From positions 124,001 through 188,000 of the forward strand of contig NZ_CAMLHX010000001.1 in the NCBI RefSeq assembly GCF_946479965.1: a stretch of 64,000 nucleotides of DNA. The letters are read 5' to 3'. This DNA is from an uncultured Mucilaginibacter sp. (GTDB lineage Bacteria; Bacteroidota; Bacteroidia; Sphingobacteriales; Sphingobacteriaceae). Both the position numbers and the translations under genes were made by a program. How positions within the stretch are numbered: the stretch's first letter is position 1; the number at the start of each line of letters is the position of its first letter. Below the pieces are notes generated by a model that had not been told where the DNA came from, made no database searches, and was given only the letters and a program-made list of their open reading frames with translations. Below, piece after piece: positions 34,383 to 43,164 of this stretch.

Positions 34383-36998
34383 ATGAAATTTCATTACAGG
34401 CAATTATTATTTGCATTGATCTTTTTGCCCTGCACACTGTTTGCGCAGGCAGTAAAGTATCCCTACCAAAACACTAAGCTTAGCTTTACGGTACGCGTTA
34501 ACGACCTGGTTAAACGCATGACGCTTGAGGAAAAGGTGAGCCAGATGCTTAACTCTTCGCCCGCGATTCCCCGCCTGAATATACCCGCTTACGATTGGTG
34601 GAACGAAGTTTTACACGGTGTGGCGCGTACGCCTTATAAAGTAACTGTTTATCCTCAGGCTATAGCTAATGCCGCTAGTTTTGATAGAAATGCGCTTTAC
34701 GCCATGGCAGATTACGCTGCGTTAGAGGGAAGGGCGGTGCATAATAAAGCAGTAGCCCAGGGCCGTGCTAACGAGCGCTACATGGGCCTTACTTATTGGA
34801 CACCTAACATCAATATCTTCCGCGATCCACGGTGGGGCCGTGGGCAGGAAACATACGGAGAAGACCCGTATTTGACTGCTACTATGGGCAGCTTCTTCGT
34901 AAGAGGGCTGCAGGGTAATGACCCTAAATACCTTAAAGCAGCAGCATGTGCTAAGCATTACGCTGTGCACAGCGGTCCGGAGCCAACGCGGCACGTATTT
35001 AATACGGATGTAAGTAATTATGATCTGTGGGATACTTACCTGCCGGCTTTCAAAAAATTGGTTACCGAGACCAATGTTGAAGGTGTGATGTGTGCATATA
35101 ACGCATTCCGCACGCAGCCCTGCTGCGGCAGCGACGTATTGATGGTTGATATTTTACGCAACCAATGGGGTTTTAAAGGTTATGTAACATCTGATTGCTG
35201 GGGTATTGATGATTTCTTTAAAAACCATAAAACGCATACCAACGCCGAAACTGCTTCTGCAGATGCTGTGTTACACGGTACAGATTTAGAGTGCGGAACG
35301 GATGCTTACCTGTCATTAATCGCAGCTGTAAAAAATGGCCGCTTATCTGAAAAAGATATCGACGTTTCTGTTAAACGTTTGTTCATGACGCGCTTTAAAC
35401 TGGGTATGTTTGATCCGGTTTCTATGGTTAAATATGCGCAAACTCCGGCTTCTACTTTAGAAAGTGCAGAGCACAAAGCACTCGCTTTAAAAATGGCGCG
35501 CCAGTCTATCGTAATGCTTAAAAATCAGGGTAATGCCCTTCCGCTTAAAAAAACCATCAGGAAGATAGCCGTAATTGGCCCCAATGCTGATAACGGAATC
35601 GCTATCTTAGGTAACTACAATGGTACGCCAACTGATAGGGTAACTGTGCTGCAGGGCATTAAAGCCAAGTTGCCAAATGCAGAAATTATTTATGAGAAGG
35701 CCATCAACTTCACCAACGATACTTTGCTGGATTACCGTGATGTAGCCCGTCAATACAGCATTGATGGACACCAGGGCTTTAAGGCTGAATATTTTAATAA
35801 TGTTGAGCTGAAAGGCACTCCGGTTGTTGCAGCTGAGCCGGAAGTTAACCATTTCTGGCAAGAGGGTGAGTCTGTTAGTGGTAATATTAAAGCTAATAAC
35901 TTCTCTGCCCGTTACACCACCAACTACACTGCAGGTAACGAAGGTTTTATCACTTTTGAGATTGATGGCGATGACGGCTGGCGCTTTTTGGTTGATGGTA
36001 AAGAAGTATTAAACATCTGGACCCGTAACCGTTGGGGAGCGCAGCAATATAAACTGGTAACTCAGCCCGGCAAATCATATAAATTGGAACTGGAGTTTTG
36101 GCAGGGAGATGGCAAGGCCAACATCCGCATGAGTGCCGGTACCTACAAAAAAACCGACTTTGCGGCACTAACCGAGCGTATTAAAGATGTTGATGCTATT
36201 GTATACGTAGGTGGTATTTCTCCACAACTGGAAGGTGAGGAAATGAAAGTGCCATATCCGGGCTTTGATGGCGGCGACAGAACTTCTATTATGTTGCCAT
36301 CTGTTCAAACAAATTTGATGAAAGCCTTTAAAAGCACAGGCAAACCTGTTGTGTTTGTTATGATGACAGGTAGCGCAGTAGCTATTCCATGGGAAGCTGA
36401 AAACGTTCCGGCTATTGTTAACGCATGGTATGCAGGTCAGTCGGCAGGTACTGCTGTAGCGGATGTGTTGTTTGGCGATTATAACCCTGCCGGCAGGCTA
36501 CCTGTAACTTTCTACAAAGGCGACAGCGATCTTCCGGACTTTAACGACTACTCTATGACGAACCGTACCTACCGTTATTTTAATGGTACACCGTTATACG
36601 GTTTTGGTTACGGCTTAAGCTACACCAATTTTAAATATGATGCGCTTACCGCACCAACCGTTGTTAAAAGAGGTAATAAAGTTACTGTAACCGTAGCTGT
36701 TACCAACACTGGTAAAATGGCAGGCGATGAAGTGGCTCAATTATATCTTACTTACAATAATAACGCGCAGAAAACACCGCTAAAAGCATTGAAGGGTTTT
36801 AACAGAATATCCTTAAAAGCAGGCGAGCGCAAACTGGTGACATTCACGCTATCAGCTGCTGATCTTTCCGTACCGAATGCAAACGGTAAGATAACCCCGT
36901 TAAAAGGTAAATTGACGTTGAGCGTTGGTGGCTCGCAACCCGATGAGAAAAATTTAACATCGGGTAATATTGTTAAAAAGACAGTGACCATGATGTAA
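34383..36998 (+). CDS. Exported glycoside hydrolase family 3 (beta-glucosidase/xylosidase type) with PA14
   Basis: 871 residues with a signal peptide (about 1-21). The GH3 N-terminal barrel carries the nucleophile Asp in YVTSDCWGIDDF (near 270). The GH3 C-terminal domain is interrupted by a PA14 domain (GFKAEYFNN to about residue 595). A fibronectin III-like domain closes the protein (VTVAVTNTGKMAGDEVAQLYL). The sequence resembles bacterial beta-xylosidases/beta-glucosidases of this architecture, but the exact sugar cannot be told. It is probably periplasmic. There is no SusCD pair nearby, so it is not part of a classical polysaccharide utilisation locus in this window. Confidence 0.93.
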   Translation: MKFHYRQLLFALIFLPCTLFAQAVKYPYQNTKLSFTVRVNDLVKRMTLEEKVSQMLNSSPAIPRLNIPAYDWWNEVLHGVARTPYKVTVYPQAIANAASFDRNALYAMADYAALEGRAVHNKAVAQGRANERYMGLTYWTPNINIFRDPRWGRGQETYGEDPYLTATMGSFFVRGLQGNDPKYLKAAACAKHYAVHSGPEPTRHVFNTDVSNYDLWDTYLPAFKKLVTETNVEGVMCAYNAFRTQPCCGSDVLMVDILRNQWGFKGYVTSDCWGIDDFFKNHKTHTNAETASADAVLHGTDLECGTDAYLSLIAAVKNGRLSEKDIDVSVKRLFMTRFKLGMFDPVSMVKYAQTPASTLESAEHKALALKMARQSIVMLKNQGNALPLKKTIRKIAVIGPNADNGIAILGNYNGTPTDRVTVLQGIKAKLPNAEIIYEKAINFTNDTLLDYRDVARQYSIDGHQGFKAEYFNNVELKGTPVVAAEPEVNHFWQEGESVSGNIKANNFSARYTTNYTAGNEGFITFEIDGDDGWRFLVDGKEVLNIWTRNRWGAQQYKLVTQPGKSYKLELEFWQGDGKANIRMSAGTYKKTDFAALTERIKDVDAIVYVGGISPQLEGEEMKVPYPGFDGGDRTSIMLPSVQTNLMKAFKSTGKPVVFVMMTGSAVAIPWEAENVPAIVNAWYAGQSAGTAVADVLFGDYNPAGRLPVTFYKGDSDLPDFNDYSMTNRTYRYFNGTPLYGFGYGLSYTNFKYDALTAPTVVKRGNKVTVTVAVTNTGKMAGDEVAQLYLTYNNNAQKTPLKALKGFNRISLKAGERKLVTFTLSAADLSVPNANGKITPLKGKLTLSVGGSQPDEKNLTSGNIVKKTVTMM

Positions 36999-37018
36999 CA
37001 TCAAAATATCTTTCAAAA

Positions 37019-37052
37019 CAAAAACGGCTCCGAATCTCGGGGCCGTTTTTGT
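37019..37052. terminator. Bidirectional terminator after GH3
   Basis: AAAACGGCTCCGA and TCGGGGCCGTTTTT pair closely, with A and T runs on either side. It serves the convergent GH3 and phosphoesterase genes. Confidence 0.85.
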
Positions 37053-37069
37053 TTATATGCAAATATCCT

Positions 37070-37915
37070 CTACAATTTAGTCGAATTAATAACCGGGTTC
37101 TGGCTGCCATTCACCTGATAAGTATTAATAGCATTATTAGCAGAAACTTCAAAAATACGGTACCCTTTATAAGTTGTTCCCCAGTTACCACCAAAGTGCG
37201 CGTCGAATATATGCGGTAGTTTGCCGGTATAACGTATCACATCAAGCGTATGCTCATGCCCGTGAAGCACGGCTTTTACATTCGGGTAACTGTGCAAGAG
37301 CTCAATAGTTGCGGGGCAATCAACAAAATTTGTTTTTTCTTCCGGCAGCCATTGGTGGGGCGGAACATGTAGCACAACAAAAACAATGGGTTTGCTTTTA
37401 AAGTCATCTAACGATTTTTTCAGAAAGGCAGCATCCGGACAAATGTATTTACCTTGTTTATCTGTGGTGTTGGCTAATACAAAACCAACATCGCCTTTAT
37501 CCACAACATGGTTATCTTCATAACCAAACACATCCTTCCACATCGCGGCATCAACATGATCATGATTACCCGGTACAGTGTAACACGGCACGGGTAATTT
37601 ATCCAGGTAGGTTTGTTTTATTTTTGGCAACAGGTCGGGGCGGTCATGCACCAGGTCGCCGTTGATGATTACCATGTCCAAATGATTGTCCTGATGCTCT
37701 TTGGTCAGCCATTTTATCAGGTCGCCATAAAATTTGTCGCCATCGGTACCCGGCTGTGCATAATGCCCATCGGATGCAACCGCGAACCGCAGCTTAAAAT
37801 CCGCAGGTTTTTTTATTTGTGGCGATGATGGCCCGGCAAACAGGTTGACAGATGGTAACAGATTTAAACCTGCAAGGGCAACGCCCGATTGGAGAAATTT
37901 ACGGCGACTGTTCAT
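37070..37915 (-). CDS. Exported calcineurin-like metallophosphoesterase
   Basis: 281 residues. The N-terminus MNSRRKFLQSGVALAGLNLL looks like a twin-arginine signal. The metallophosphoesterase motifs run in order: DGHY (Asp and His), NGDLVHD, GNHDH, HVPPH and HGHEH. These bind two metal ions and cleave phosphoesters. The substrate is unknown; the overall form resembles the CpdA/Icc-like group. It faces the GH3 gene across a shared terminator. Confidence 0.92.
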   Translation of the reverse strand: MNSRRKFLQSGVALAGLNLLPSVNLFAGPSSPQIKKPADFKLRFAVASDGHYAQPGTDGDKFYGDLIKWLTKEHQDNHLDMVIINGDLVHDRPDLLPKIKQTYLDKLPVPCYTVPGNHDHVDAAMWKDVFGYEDNHVVDKGDVGFVLANTTDKQGKYICPDAAFLKKSLDDFKSKPIVFVVLHVPPHQWLPEEKTNFVDCPATIELLHSYPNVKAVLHGHEHTLDVIRYTGKLPHIFDAHFGGNWGTTYKGYRIFEVSANNAINTYQVNGSQNPVINSTKL

Positions 37916-38019
37916 ATACTATAAAGATAGCTTTTACTTGTTAAATCAATTTTAATTAACTGAGTTAAATAACGTGCCATTAAACCGTACCTTACGAACT
38001 GTTAAAACCGGATTAAAAT

Positions 38020-38433
38020 ATGATTAAACACATAACTTCCTTATCGCTTATAATGGTTAGCCTGTGCATGTTTGGTTGTAGAATAGATCATTCAAAACCT
38101 TTACTCATAACCGTTGCTGCTTCTGCATACGTCGGCAGCGATAAAATTTATGCAAATTTTGCTCTTTTAAAATCAACCGACGCTGCAATAGTCAATAATG
38201 AAAATACACTAGCCGAGTATTTTAAAACCCATCCGGGATACACTAATTATATGTCGGAGTTTGAAGAAGCTGGTAACTATATCATAGCCATCCAGCTGCC
38301 GGCAAGTTCTACTCGCGAAAAACTATACACCTACCGCGACATCACCATAAGCAAGGACCACCCATCTACTGATAATAATATGGTGTTTGATTTGGCAAAC
38401 TCAGGTTATTATCAGGTCTGGAAAAACAAATAA
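38020..38433 (+). CDS. Hypothetical lipoprotein
   Basis: 137 residues. The N-terminus MIKHITSLSLIMVSLCMFGC looks like a lipoprotein signal with Cys20, although the lipobox is weak. The rest is probably a small beta-rich domain (LLITVAASAYVGSDKIYANF, YIIAIQLPASS). I recognise no family. It is divergent from the phosphoesterase gene and convergent with the YfiT-like gene, with only 7 bp between the two stops. Confidence 0.6.
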   Translation: MIKHITSLSLIMVSLCMFGCRIDHSKPLLITVAASAYVGSDKIYANFALLKSTDAAIVNNENTLAEYFKTHPGYTNYMSEFEEAGNYIIAIQLPASSTREKLYTYRDITISKDHPSTDNNMVFDLANSGYYQVWKNK

Positions 38434-38440
38434 TTGACGT

Positions 38441-38965
38441 TTAAAAGTTCTGCTTAGCCTGCTCAATGTGCGCCAAATGGTGCTTTCCGTGCCATGAGTA
38501 AAGGGCAAGGTTTCTTTTTAACGATATAGTCGCGCCCGTTTGGGGGTGTATAAAAGTACGGTTCCAATCATCCTCTGTAAAACTTTCAAATAAAGCGGTA
38601 AGGCGTGCGTGTATACCTTCAAGCATTATTAGCGAGGGTTCAATCGGTAATTTATAATCGGCCAATTTTGCCCACAGGTCCTCATGATAAGCTTTTATGG
38701 TCGGGTTATCCTCTGTCATTGCCCATTTAAAACGGATAATAGAATTAGTATGACTATCGGCTATATGATGCACCACTTGCCTTATGGTCCAGCCATCAGG
38801 CCGGTAAGGGGTTTCCAATTGCTCATCAGATAAACCGGCAACGGCCTGTCTTATCAACGCGGGTAACTCTTTAATGTCGCTTTTCCATTGGCTGATGCTC
38901 TCGTTAGTATAAGCGTCGGGTACTATAAAATTACCAATTGGGTACTTTAGTTTTTCGTCTGTCAT
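38441..38965 (-). CDS. YfiT/BstA-like DinB-superfamily bacillithiol transferase
   Basis: 174 residues. The YfiT-type pattern is clear: LKYPIGNFIVPDAYT at the start, then PYRPDGWTIRQVVHHIADSH with the first metal histidine, and WHGKHHLAHI near the C-terminus with two more. YfiT/BstA proteins are metal-dependent and transfer bacillithiol to toxic electrophiles. This implies that the organism may make bacillithiol, but no bsh genes are in view. It is a single gene. Confidence 0.87.
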   Translation of the reverse strand: MTDEKLKYPIGNFIVPDAYTNESISQWKSDIKELPALIRQAVAGLSDEQLETPYRPDGWTIRQVVHHIADSHTNSIIRFKWAMTEDNPTIKAYHEDLWAKLADYKLPIEPSLIMLEGIHARLTALFESFTEDDWNRTFIHPQTGATISLKRNLALYSWHGKHHLAHIEQAKQNF

Positions 38966-39054
38966 TTGGGTAAGGGTTATCAGGTATAATAAAATAGTGC
39001 TTTATACAAGCTTTGCGCTAAATTAGCGTTTTGTAAATGCTCTTATCTCAGCCA

Positions 39055-40386
39055 ATGGTAAAAAAACTACTTGTAATCATCCTGCTTTTTAGCTGCTGCT
39101 TTACTTATGCCGAAACCATTAAAACCGATGTGGTTGTAATTGGTAATGGTACAAGTGCTATTGCAGCTGCCATTCAAAGCGGACGCAGCAAGGTGAAAAC
39201 TTTACTATTATTAAATGGGCCATGGTTAGAGGAATTGTCATTACAAAAAATGATAACGCTTAACGAGCCGACCTACGCGCCATCTGGCATTTGGGAAGAG
39301 GTGGATAAAGAACTGCGGGAGTACTACAAAAAAACGCCGGGTTACGATACCTTATCAAAAGCCTTAAAGTTTGAGCCTTATGCTGCAGGCGCTGCCCTGA
39401 AAAGGATGGCTGATTCGGTAAAAATGCTTACATCAAAGATCAATGTAGCCTACACATCAATCGAAAAAGATGGAACAGGCTGGAAATTGGAGGTGGTAAT
39501 AAAAGGTGAAAAGGTAACGATTAAAGCCAAGGTGTTGATCGACGGAACAGAAGATGGCGAAATGATAACCAAAGCAGGCGCCACTTTACCGCCTGATATT
39601 AAGACCTGGTTGGATAAAGGCGCTACAACGCTCTATCGTACATCTATATCATCCGGCACATATGATGTTGATGCGCATGCCGGTGCCGTAAATTATCCTA
39701 ATGGCCCCGTTTATTACGTTCCGTTAAATGCTGTATTTGTAAAGGATGCTGATAATCTGTTAACGCTCAACAAAACACTGTTTCCTAAAGGGGCGAACAA
39801 CTTGACATCTAAAATAGCCCTTGGACAAGGCGTGGGAGCAACGGCCGCTTTTTGTGCGTTTTTTAAAACTACCACAAAAAAATTAGATGTGCGGGTGGTT
39901 CAAATAGAACTGTTAGACTTTAAAGGCTCCTTATTATATTTTACTGATGTTGAGCGTAACGACCCTTATTATCGCGCCATACAACAAATTGCTACTACGG
40001 GTTTATTAAAAGGAGTGGATGTAAATGTTGCTGAAAGGAAAAAGACGGAATATTTTGAGTTTATGCCCGATTCTACCGTCGCTACAGCCGAAATTAAACC
40101 GGTGCTAACAGAAATTTATTCCCGTGTGTTTTTATGGATGAACAAGGAACAACCCGGTGAAAAATTCACTGTAGGTAATTTGCTTTCGCTAATCAGCGAA
40201 ATAACTTTGACAGATCCGAACGACTTTAAAATAACCATGCAAAAAGCATGGAAAACAGAATACAAATTCAAATCAGATTTTGACTTGAATAAGCCCGTTA
40301 CCCGCCGCGAATTTGCCGTATTAGCTAACAAATACCTAAACCCTTTTGCAAGGGCGGTTGATATAAATGGCAAAACGCTTAATTAA
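39055..40386 (+). CDS. Exported FAD-dependent oxidoreductase-like protein
   Basis: 443 residues from the ATG at 39055, chosen because MVKKLLVIILLFSCCFTYA is a standard signal peptide (a second ATG at 39037 would add six residues). The FAD-binding start TDVVVIGNGTSAIAAA has the first two glycines of GxGxxG but Ala in place of the third. DGTEDGEMITKAG matches the FAD_oxidored family (PF12831). The C-terminus PVTRREFAVLANKYLNPF looks like half of an SLH motif. The substrate is unknown. It may be a divergent or partly degenerate member. Confidence 0.75.
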   Translation: MVKKLLVIILLFSCCFTYAETIKTDVVVIGNGTSAIAAAIQSGRSKVKTLLLLNGPWLEELSLQKMITLNEPTYAPSGIWEEVDKELREYYKKTPGYDTLSKALKFEPYAAGAALKRMADSVKMLTSKINVAYTSIEKDGTGWKLEVVIKGEKVTIKAKVLIDGTEDGEMITKAGATLPPDIKTWLDKGATTLYRTSISSGTYDVDAHAGAVNYPNGPVYYVPLNAVFVKDADNLLTLNKTLFPKGANNLTSKIALGQGVGATAAFCAFFKTTTKKLDVRVVQIELLDFKGSLLYFTDVERNDPYYRAIQQIATTGLLKGVDVNVAERKKTEYFEFMPDSTVATAEIKPVLTEIYSRVFLWMNKEQPGEKFTVGNLLSLISEITLTDPNDFKITMQKAWKTEYKFKSDFDLNKPVTRREFAVLANKYLNPFARAVDINGKTLN

Positions 40387-40387
40387 T

Positions 40388-40699
40388 CTAAGCGTCAACA
40401 CTATCTGTCACCATTACGCGCTCAACATATTGTTTAACATAATTGGCCAAAAAACCTTCATGAATAGGGTCAACTTGATAAGCATCATGATCTGCTTTGC
40501 TGTCAAACAAGGTAAGTAGTGAAACGTGATATGAGCTTTCTACAATTGGTTTGTCGCTTGGTATAGGAACGCCCACATGCACATCGCGCAGCTGGCTTAT
40601 TTTGGCAAGGCCTTTAACGCCTTCAACAAAGGTGTCAATGTCAGCGGGGTTTTTTAACCAGAAATATACGGTGTGTACAAAAGTATCTTTAATAAACAT
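40388..40699 (-). CDS. Dabb-family stress-responsive alpha/beta-barrel protein
   Basis: 103 residues, a single ferredoxin-like domain of the Dabb family. The pattern is VHTVYFWLKNP at the start, LRDVHVGVPIPSD in the middle and YHVSLLTLFDSKADHDAYQVDPIHEGF towards the end. Members are small dimeric proteins of diverse or unknown function. The stop lies one base from the end of the convergent FAD gene. The HAD gene lies 48 bp further upstream on the same strand and may be co-transcribed. Confidence 0.88.
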   Translation of the reverse strand: MFIKDTFVHTVYFWLKNPADIDTFVEGVKGLAKISQLRDVHVGVPIPSDKPIVESSYHVSLLTLFDSKADHDAYQVDPIHEGFLANYVKQYVERVMVTDSVDA

Positions 40700-40747
40700 A
40701 TTGTTGTTAATTGGTAAGGGTGCTAAATTATGTAAAAACAGGTTAAA

Positions 40748-41407
40748 TTAATTGAATAGATCTGACAGACCTCTTACGTCCAATTCGGTAAAATCATTTA
40801 TCACCAATGCCGATGGCTGCAACTTCTCGGCAGTATTGCCGGTAGTAATACCAATTACTTTCATTCCTGCTGCATTCCCCGCCTTTATGCCTGCTATTGA
40901 GTCTTCAATAACAGCACAATTTTCAGGCAAGGTTTGCAGGTGTTCAGCTGTTTTTAAAAATATTTCAGGGCTGGGTTTTCCTTTGATTACCTGACTGCCG
41001 TCAACAATCACATCAAAATAATCTCGTACATGGATGCGATCTAACACAAAATTAATATCGTGTATTGATGCAGATGAGGCGATTGCCAATTTGACTCCGG
41101 CCTGTTTTAGTTCGGTTAAAAGCTCGACCAATCCATTAACCGGTACGGCATGTTTTGTATAAAGGTCCTGGTAAACGGTTTCTTTCTCTTTGACGAGTTG
41201 TTGCAACGCCGTGTTATCGCGGCTATCGCCAAAAAGCCTTTGTACTGTATCAAAAACAGGTACGCCGCTAAATTCGGAATAATAAGTTTGCGATGTTAAA
41301 TCGCCCAAGCCGTACTTTTCAAACAAAACCTTCCAGGTGCGATAGTGATATGGTGTGTTATCTACCATAGTGCCATCCATATCAAAAATAACTGCGAAAT
41401 TTTTCAA
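40748..41407 (-). CDS. HAD-superfamily phosphatase/beta-phosphoglucomutase-like
   Basis: 219 residues. The start is a TTG (41407), as no ATG precedes the catalytic motif. Motif I is FDMDGTMVD with both aspartates. The four-helix cap region contains YHYRTWKVLFEKYGL. Motif II is IASSAS and motif IV is AVIEDSIAGIKAGNAAGM. This is the beta-phosphoglucomutase/phosphatase group with a C1 cap. Whether it is a phosphatase or a mutase cannot be told from motifs. It is followed by the Dabb gene. Confidence 0.88.
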   Translation of the reverse strand: MKNFAVIFDMDGTMVDNTPYHYRTWKVLFEKYGLGDLTSQTYYSEFSGVPVFDTVQRLFGDSRDNTALQQLVKEKETVYQDLYTKHAVPVNGLVELLTELKQAGVKLAIASSASIHDINFVLDRIHVRDYFDVIVDGSQVIKGKPSPEIFLKTAEHLQTLPENCAVIEDSIAGIKAGNAAGMKVIGITTGNTAEKLQPSALVINDFTELDVRGLSDLFN

Positions 41408-41569
41408 ATTGATTTTCCCTTGTAAGACCTATAAATCATCGCCAAAAATATTAAAATCGCCCACCAAAATGTTACCACGATGTCAAATAATGGTTATAAA
41501 ACAATAATTAATCTAAATAAATTGCAAATTTGTTGATCTAAAATTCACGTAGCGCCCGCGTTTGTTGAT

Positions 41570-42856
41570 ATGAGTGAAAAAACAATTTTGGTTTGGTTCA
41601 GGAATGATTTGCGTATCCATGATAACGAGATATTGTTAGAAGCGGTGCGTAAAGCCGATAAGGTACTGCCAGTATATTGTTTTGATCCTTATTATTTTCA
41701 AAAGAACGCGTCACGCTCATCCAAAACAGGCAACATAAGGGCGCGTTTTCTGCTCGAATCTGTTGCTGATCTTCGCAAAAATCTGCGGGAGCTAAATAGT
41801 GAATTAATTTTACGTATAGGTAACCCTGCCGAAGTTTTGCCGCAGTTAGCTTTGGAGTACGATGTTAACGAGGTTTATCATCACCGCGAGGTAGCGCATG
41901 AGGAGACTGATATTTCTGAACAGGTTGAAACCGCTTTGTGGAAGATTAAACTCAACTTAAAACATTTTATTGGGCATACGTTGTATCATAAAGAGGATCT
42001 TCCATTCCCCATAAAAGACATTCCGGATAGTTTTGCCATTTTCAGAAAGAAAACTGAGCGCGAGAGCGCGGTACGCCCGGTATTAGATACGCCTGATGTA
42101 ATTAATACTCCGGCTATTAGCGATGCCGGCGAATTGCCAACTCTTGCCCAATTAGGTTTGGAAGAGCCTTTGGATGATGTACGGTCGCGCACCAGGTTTA
42201 CCGGCGGCGAAACCAGTGGGCTGCTTAGGCTTGAGCAATATTTTTCTGAGCTTGCGCAGCCCAACTCAGGTAAAAGCCCTCGTAATGCTTCTAAGCTTTC
42301 ACCTTGGCTTTCACTGGGGTGTTTATCTATGCGGCAAGTATATTGGGCGGCCAAACGCTATAACAGCGATGCACTTGAATTGGAACTACTTTGGCGCGAT
42401 TATTTCAGATTCATGTTTAAAAAGCACGGCACCAAATATTTCAACGCAGGCGACATTTCTATAGAAAATGACGCGTTTACCAATGAGCTTTTCGAAAAAT
42501 GGAAATCAGGTAATACAAGTGTACCATTTGTTGACGCCAGCATGCATAAATTGAATGCAACGGGCTACATCAGCAATTTTAGCAGGCAAATGGTAGCAGC
42601 TTATCTGGTAAATGAACTGGAAGTTGACTGGCGTCGTGGTGCTGCTTATTTTGAGGAAAAACTTATAGACTATTCACCCGCAAGTAATTGGGGCAATTGG
42701 GCATATGTAGCAGGTATTGGCCGGAATGCACGCGATGATAAATACTTTAATAGCGGTAAAAACCCTGAAGAGTTAAATACTAAAGGTGACTTTATAACCA
42801 GGTGGCTTCCCGACGCTCCCGCTGCCGGCCAATCTTCGTTGGCGCAGGCTGTCTGA
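41570..42856 (+). CDS. Cryptochrome DASH-type photolyase
   Basis: 428 residues. The N-terminal photolyase domain (ILVWFRNDLRIHDNEILLEA) binds the antenna cofactor. The C-terminal FAD-binding domain carries LLWRDYFRFMFKKHG, NATGYISNFSRQMVAAYLVNELEVDWRRGA and SNWGNWAYVAGIGRN, which match the DASH branch. DASH proteins repair pyrimidine dimers mainly in single-stranded DNA. The length and the end (GDFITRWLP) are normal. It is a single gene, upstream of a small open frame and sucA. Confidence 0.92.
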   Translation: MSEKTILVWFRNDLRIHDNEILLEAVRKADKVLPVYCFDPYYFQKNASRSSKTGNIRARFLLESVADLRKNLRELNSELILRIGNPAEVLPQLALEYDVNEVYHHREVAHEETDISEQVETALWKIKLNLKHFIGHTLYHKEDLPFPIKDIPDSFAIFRKKTERESAVRPVLDTPDVINTPAISDAGELPTLAQLGLEEPLDDVRSRTRFTGGETSGLLRLEQYFSELAQPNSGKSPRNASKLSPWLSLGCLSMRQVYWAAKRYNSDALELELLWRDYFRFMFKKHGTKYFNAGDISIENDAFTNELFEKWKSGNTSVPFVDASMHKLNATGYISNFSRQMVAAYLVNELEVDWRRGAAYFEEKLIDYSPASNWGNWAYVAGIGRNARDDKYFNSGKNPEELNTKGDFITRWLPDAPAAGQSSLAQAV

Positions 42857-42894
42857 AAATTACAACCAATAAACAAATTTGCCTATTGGTTTAT

Positions 42895-42902
42895 GTATAT
42901 TT
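42895..42902 (+). promoter_or_regulatory. -7 element TATATTTG before a 33-codon open frame
   Basis: A perfect TAnnTTTG that ends five bases before the ATG at 42908, the same near-leaderless layout seen for hemW and atpZ. Confidence 0.45.
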
Positions 42903-42907
42903 GATAT

Positions 42908-43009
42908 ATGAACTCCTTTGAAGAATTTACAATAATTATTGGTCTGCTGGCCGTTCTTTTTGAAGGCATATCTCACCTGCGTGCCTTCCTGGTTAAAATT
43001 CTGCATTAA
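42908..43009 (+). CDS. 33-residue predicted membrane peptide
   Basis: The ATG at 42908 opens 33 codons, ending at TAA 43007-43009. The peptide has a hydrophobic core (FTIIIGLLAVLFEGI) and a mildly basic C-terminus (SHLRAFLVKILH). A consensus TATATTTG lies five bases upstream of the ATG, which lifts it above a random open frame. It lies in the 308-bp gap between the photolyase and sucA genes. The rest of the gap holds the sucA promoter region. I do not know the family. Confidence 0.4.
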   Translation: MNSFEEFTIIIGLLAVLFEGISHLRAFLVKILH

Positions 43010-43132
43010 AAATTACACAAAGGGTATATTGAATTTAAAATCGCTGTTAAAAAGCAGCAAGAACCTTGTTTTCGCAATAGAAACGTATTAAATCATTTAC
43101 AATTTAATTTAAGGTTTATTGCACGTTATGAT

Positions 43133-43140
43133 TACTTTTG
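43133..43140 (+). promoter_or_regulatory. -7 element TACTTTTG for sucAB
   Basis: A perfect TAnnTTTG, with a leader of about 20 nt before sucA. Confidence 0.55.
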
Positions 43141-43164
43141 TAACATTGTTTAGAATGGTCGACC

